Below the pieces are notes generated by a model. The model worked only from the letters and a program-made list of their open reading frames with translations, did no database searches and had not been told where the DNA came from. 10,500 bases of DNA from Verrucomicrobiota bacterium (GTDB lineage Bacteria; Verrucomicrobiota; Verrucomicrobiia; Opitutales; Seribacteraceae): NCBI GenBank assembly GCA_014382645.1, contig JACNJI010000314.1, forward strand, positions 1-10,500, written 5' to 3'. The position numbers and the translations under genes are program-made. Each line of letters begins with the position of its first letter. Within the stretch, counting starts at the first letter, position 1. Below are positions 7,195 through 10,500 of this stretch, in pieces.

Positions 7195-8466
7195 ATGAGC
7201 ACCGAACTACCTCGTTCCATTGATGGCCTGAATACGGTCACGGAAAACGTACGCTCTCATGCGGAAGCAGCTCTGGAAGCCGGCAACGGTCTCCTGCGCC
7301 TCGCTCCATGCTGGGTGCCCCGCTCCTTTTTGCAACCGGGCAAAAGACTGAAGCTCGACCCTAATGACCTCTACGCATTCGGCCTAAATCGAGGCGGCAT
7401 CGACGAGCGCTGGTTCGGTTCCACGACCGAGGCGGCCAACGAAGGGCGCGTTCACGACGAAGGCTTCAGCTACGTCGTGCACGACGGCCAACGCTTTACG
7501 TTGCGAGACACGGTTGCCGAGCTGGGAGCCGAGCTTATCGGCGAATCCATCTGGAGCAAATACGGACGCTGGCCCGTGTACTCCAAGTTCTTCGACAACA
7601 TGGGGCCAATTCCTCATCACATGCACCAAAACGCGGAGCAAGCCGCGCTCGTTGGCCAGGAAGGAAAACCCGAGTCCTATTATTTTCCGCCCCAGCACAA
7701 CAACGTCGGCAATAATTTCCCCTACACGTTTTTCGGCCTTAACCCCGATACCACCAAGGATCAGGTCCGCCGATGCATCGCCGACTGGAACAAGGGCGAC
7801 AACGGGATTCTCGACCTCTCCGCCGCCCAACGCCTCAAACCCGGAACCGGCTGGCTCGTGCCTCCATCCATCCTCCATGCTCCCGGCTCGCTTTGCACTT
7901 ACGAACCGCAATGGGGTTCCGACGTATTCGGCATGTACCAAAACCTCGTGGAAGGTCGCGAAGTACCTTGGAGTCTCTTGGTGAAAGACATGCCCGAGGA
8001 CAAGCACCAGGACATCGACTTCATCATCGACCAACTCGACTGGGAAGGAAACGTAGACCCCGATTTCCACAAAAACCATTTCCTTCAACCTATCCCCGTG
8101 GCCGACACTTCGGCCGAGGGATACGTCGATCGCTGGATCGTGTACGGCCGTATCGAGGGCAAGCAGGACTTCAGCGCCAAGGAACTTACGGTAGACCCGG
8201 GTTCGTCCTGTACCATCAAGGACAACGGAGCCTACAGCATGATCGTGGTGCAGGGCGGCGGCAAGATGAACGAACTGGTGCTCGATTGCCCGAAGATGAT
8301 CGGATTTCGGGAGCTCACTCGCGACGAGGTTTTCTGTTCGGCGAAAGCCGCCGCGGAAGGCGTTCGCTTCGAGAATTCCTCCCCCACCGAACCTCTCGTA
8401 ATCCTTCGCTACTTCGGACCCGAAGCCAATCCCGACGCTCCCGAAATAGGCGACGCCGCGAAGTAA
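7195..8466 (+). CDS. Class I phosphomannose isomerase-like cupin protein
   Basis: This 423-residue metal-cupin protein resembles the class I mannose-6-phosphate isomerases in motif order. The likely metal ligands are H142 and H144 in HHMH, E160 in KPESYYF, and H228 in VPPSILHAPGSL. They would correspond to the Q-x-H, E and H zinc ligands of ManA. WGSDVF (240-245) matches the conserved SD element after the last ligand. The C-terminal part (about 310-408) looks like a second cupin half. It lacks the exact ManA signatures, so another aldose-ketose isomerase or a sugar-binding cupin is possible. The ATG follows a purine-rich stretch (AGAAAAGA) that could serve as a weak ribosome binding site. The gene is divergent from the kinase and shares the candidate operator with it, so a joint role in one sugar pathway is likely. 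Its codons end in C more often than those of lpd, by eye. Confidence 0.7.
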   Translation: MSTELPRSIDGLNTVTENVRSHAEAALEAGNGLLRLAPCWVPRSFLQPGKRLKLDPNDLYAFGLNRGGIDERWFGSTTEAANEGRVHDEGFSYVVHDGQRFTLRDTVAELGAELIGESIWSKYGRWPVYSKFFDNMGPIPHHMHQNAEQAALVGQEGKPESYYFPPQHNNVGNNFPYTFFGLNPDTTKDQVRRCIADWNKGDNGILDLSAAQRLKPGTGWLVPPSILHAPGSLCTYEPQWGSDVFGMYQNLVEGREVPWSLLVKDMPEDKHQDIDFIIDQLDWEGNVDPDFHKNHFLQPIPVADTSAEGYVDRWIVYGRIEGKQDFSAKELTVDPGSSCTIKDNGAYSMIVVQGGGKMNELVLDCPKMIGFRELTRDEVFCSAKAAAEGVRFENSSPTEPLVILRYFGPEANPDAPEIGDAAK

Positions 8467-8482
8467 CAGGCTGAGATTCGGT

Positions 8483-9955
8483 CTAGTCTTCCTCAGCTAT
8501 CCGCGCCTCAATGGCGGCGATCACTCCGTCGAGAGCCTTGATGCGGGCGTATCGCTTGCAGTTGCCCTCGATCACGGTCCAAGGAGCGTAGGAGGTATTG
8601 GTGCGTAGAAACATTTCTTCGGTTGCCTCCTCGTAGAGATCCCACTTTTCCCGGTTGCGCCAGTCCTCTTCGTTGAGTTTCCACTGCTTTGCGGAATCTT
8701 TCTCTCGGGCCTTGAACCGGTTCATCTGCTCGTCCTTGTCGATCTGAAGCCAGAACTTGATCACGACGGCACCGAAATGCCAAAAATTTTCCTCCATCTC
8801 GTTTATCTCGCCATAGGCCCGATTCCAATCGGCCTCGGAGCAAAACCCTTCCACGCGCTCTACGAGCACGCGACCATACCATGAACGATCGAATATGGTA
8901 AGGTGACCCGCCTTGGGAAACTCCGTCCAGAATCGCCACAAGTAGTGGTGGACTTTCTCTACGTCGTTGGGAGCCGCAATCGGTATCACTTCGTAACCGC
9001 GGGGGTCCATCTCCTCGGTCAAGCGACGAATGTTCCCTCCCTTGCCTCCGGCGTCCCAGCCCTCGTAGACGATGACCACAGGAATGCGACGATGGTAGAT
9101 TTCATCGTGCAATTCGCCGATTCGCTTCTGGCGCTTCTCCAGAAGCTTGCGGTATTCATCCCTGTCCAGGCTCAGGGATAGATCCACCCTCTTCAAGCTC
9201 GGGGCAGTCGGGAACACGGGCAAATCCTTTTTCGGGGGAGGACCCTGCTTCGGCACATCCGTCGCCAGAGCAGTCACCCGCTTTCCCAAGACCTTAACCA
9301 AACATCGAAGAATACTGGCGTTGGCGGAAGTCACGTGCTTGGCATCGATCACCTTCCAAGGAGAGGCCGGAAGATCGGTGGCCTCGATCAATCGCTTAGT
9401 CGCCTTTTTGTACTGCCCGTACTTGCAGTGACGGGCAAGGACGTCGTCGGACACACGCCAAGCAGTGGCGGGATTCTTACGAAGCTTATCCAGGCGCTCG
9501 GCCTGCTCTTCCTTCGAAATGTCCAAGAAAAACTTGAAGATCACGGTTCCGCCATCCTTCAACTGGTTCTCGAAGGCGACGACGTCGTCCAATGCCTTGC
9601 TCAAGGAATCCTCATCCAATTCCTCCGCCACGTAATCGTCCAGCAAGGTGCGGTACCAACTTCGGTCGAATATGGCCATGCGTTCCGCCGATGGCGTACG
9701 CCTCCAGAACCGCCAGAGAAAAGGACGCAGTTGCTCGTCTCGATTGGGGGCGGCGATGCATGAAACCTTGAACCCACGTGGATCCAGAGGCTGGATCACG
9801 CGGTTGATCATGGTGCCCTTGCCCGCAGCGCTCCAGCCTTCGAAGACTATGAGCACGGGAATCCCCAACTCACGACAACGGCGCTGGAGCAAAGCCAATT
9901 CCTGCTCCAGTTCCTCGATTTCCCGCTTTAGTGCCTTTTTACCGTTCCCATCCAT
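8483..9955 (-). CDS. pap: Polyphosphate:AMP phosphotransferase, two-domain PPK2 (class II)
   Basis: The enzyme uses polyphosphate to phosphorylate AMP to ADP. It has 490 residues from the ATG at 9955 and consists of two tandem PPK2 domains, the layout of class II PPK2. Domain 1 has Walker A EGWSAAGK (40-47) and Walker-B-like IFDRSWY (95-101). Domain 2 has EGWDAGGK (298-305) and IFDRSWY (354-360). Both keep DPRG and LWRFW. Domain 2 continues WYGRVLVERV as in active PPK2s, while domain 1 reads WYRTLLDDYV. This fits the general view that the C-terminal half carries catalysis in this class. A charged helix precedes domain 1 (about 5-30). A TTG at 9970 would add five residues and is less likely. 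No ribosome binding site is evident. It converges on the cupin gene with a 16-bp gap and shows no functional link to it. Confidence 0.95.
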   Translation of the reverse strand: MDGNGKKALKREIEELEQELALLQRRCRELGIPVLIVFEGWSAAGKGTMINRVIQPLDPRGFKVSCIAAPNRDEQLRPFLWRFWRRTPSAERMAIFDRSWYRTLLDDYVAEELDEDSLSKALDDVVAFENQLKDGGTVIFKFFLDISKEEQAERLDKLRKNPATAWRVSDDVLARHCKYGQYKKATKRLIEATDLPASPWKVIDAKHVTSANASILRCLVKVLGKRVTALATDVPKQGPPPKKDLPVFPTAPSLKRVDLSLSLDRDEYRKLLEKRQKRIGELHDEIYHRRIPVVIVYEGWDAGGKGGNIRRLTEEMDPRGYEVIPIAAPNDVEKVHHYLWRFWTEFPKAGHLTIFDRSWYGRVLVERVEGFCSEADWNRAYGEINEMEENFWHFGAVVIKFWLQIDKDEQMNRFKAREKDSAKQWKLNEEDWRNREKWDLYEEATEEMFLRTNTSYAPWTVIEGNCKRYARIKALDGVIAAIEARIAEED

Positions 9956-10043
9956 AGTATGAAAAAGCAATTCATGCCCATAGGACTAGCCCGCCAACTT
10001 TACAACACGGAAAAAAGAAAAAAGAAATTTGCCTAGATCTCAA
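9956..10043. other. Intergenic leader upstream of the polyphosphate phosphotransferase
   Basis: This A/T-rich spacer should hold the promoter of the minus-strand phosphotransferase gene. Read on that strand, TTGTAA is followed 17 nt later by TATGGG. That is correct spacing but a poor -10 box, so it is only a weak candidate. The run of purines near 10011-10027 is low-complexity sequence. I see no gene here. Confidence 0.35.
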
Positions 10044-10080
10044 AGCAAAAAAAGGCCTCGCCTAAACTGGCGAGGCCTTT
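10044..10080 (-). terminator. Rho-independent terminator of the outer-membrane protein gene
   Basis: A perfect 12-bp stem, AAAGGCCTCGCC at 10051-10062 and GGCGAGGCCTTT at 10069-10080, closes a 6-nt loop. On the minus strand the stem runs into a T-tract of seven (TTTTTTT then GCTTTG). It lies about 25 bp beyond the stop of the outer-membrane protein gene and ends that transcript before the phosphotransferase gene. The plus-strand side lacks a comparable T-run. Confidence 0.92.
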
Positions 10081-10104
10081 GAAAATAATTTGCGAAATGC
10101 CTGA

Positions 10105-10500
10105 TTAAAAAGTCAACAAACTGTTGGCATAAAACTCATCGACATCATAATCGCCACCGCCGTGTTCATCAACCGACGCATGACTGTATTCCAGTCCAAG
10201 GCTGAAGTTGTCCGTGATGGCAAAGCTAGTGTACAGGGTAATACGATCGGATTCTGCCAATTTCTCGAAGTCTTCGTGACTGTAACGAAGGGTGAGACCA
10301 AAGAAATCATTGAACTGATAGTTACCCATGAGCATCAAGTTCCATGCATCTTGAGCACCGACTTCCCAATTGTCGTATTCGATGGCAAGAGTAAGGGCTC
10401 GGTCGTTGTAGGCGAGCCAAGCGTTGAATTGCTCGATGTCTTGGTTGGCACCTTCTTTGGACTCGTGGGCATAACCTAATCGGCCTTCCAGTCCGGGCAT
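10105..10500 (-). CDS. Outer-membrane beta-barrel (porin-like) protein, N-terminus beyond right edge
   Basis: Only the last 131 residues are visible, and the gene continues past the right edge. The Met at the edge (10500-10498) has no signal peptide after it and is probably internal. The fragment shows alternating polar and hydrophobic residues in strand-length blocks with aromatic girdles, such as ALTLAIEYDNW, GLTLRYSHEDF and FSLGLEYSHASVD. Acidic, Gly/Asn-rich turns separate them. The chain ends in YANSLLTF, so the terminal residue is Phe, the usual C-terminal signal recognised by the BAM outer-membrane assembly machinery. This supports a barrel inserted in the outer membrane. The specific family and transported solute are not recognisable. 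A strong terminator follows the stop codon. There is no evidence linking it to the sugar cluster. Confidence 0.8.
   Translation of the reverse strand: MPGLEGRLGYAHESKEGANQDIEQFNAWLAYNDRALTLAIEYDNWEVGAQDAWNLMLMGNYQFNDFFGLTLRYSHEDFEKLAESDRITLYTSFAITDNFSLGLEYSHASVDEHGGGDYDVDEFYANSLLTF

Noticed and set aside
7384..8088. 234-codon minus-strand frame inside the cupin gene
   Set aside because: The plus-strand protein carries the ordered cupin metal ligands; the antisense product has no recognisable pattern.
8470..8497. GCTGAG / CTCAGC inverted repeat at the convergent gene ends
   Set aside because: Only 6 bp of stem with a 16-nt loop and no T-tract, so it is not a convincing terminator; it could be chance.
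10498..10500. ATG at the right edge as the start of the outer-membrane protein
   Set aside because: No signal peptide or plug follows it, and the strand pattern is already under way, so the gene is taken to continue past the edge.

Overview
The window comes from a Gram-negative bacterium of medium GC content. An outer-membrane beta-barrel protein at the right edge shows the Gram-negative envelope. Several genes start with TTG or GTG, and some starts lack a clear Shine-Dalgarno site. The gene content would fit an environmental heterotroph, perhaps from the Planctomycetes-Verrucomicrobia group. That placement is only an impression, because no RNA gene or phylogenetic marker is present. There is no tRNA, rRNA, insertion sequence, phage gene or CRISPR array.

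Positions 1 to 7071 hold six tightly packed genes on the minus strand. In transcription order they are: a PfkB-family sugar kinase, a divergent PHP-domain protein, a long-chain polyol (mannitol-type) dehydrogenase, a DeoR-family repressor, a 2-oxo acid dehydrogenase E2 subunit, and dihydrolipoamide dehydrogenase (E3, cut by the left edge). Gaps are about 50, 12, 114, 24 and -4 bp. From 7195 to 8466, on the opposite strand and sharing a 123-bp promoter region with the kinase, lies a metal-cupin protein built like class I phosphomannose isomerase. Together these look like a sugar or polyol catabolic regulon: isomerase, kinase, polyol(-phosphate) dehydrogenase, a possible PHP hydrolase and a repressor, followed by two of the three subunits of a 2-oxo acid dehydrogenase complex. 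The substrate cannot be read from the sequence, and no transporter is visible.

The most telling non-coding signal is a repeated A/T-rich motif with core ATCGTTTTT (reverse AAAAACGAT). It occurs twice, 30 bp apart, in the divergent promoter at 7105-7145. It occurs twice more, 10 bp apart, in the leader of the DeoR gene at 3366-3385. This is what one would expect of an operator for the encoded repressor. One further copy lies inside the PHP gene.

The right-hand part (8483 to 10500) looks unrelated. It holds a two-domain polyphosphate:AMP phosphotransferase that converges on the cupin gene with a 16-bp gap. A spacer with a textbook Rho-independent terminator follows, then the C-terminal 131 residues of an outer-membrane barrel protein that runs off the right edge.
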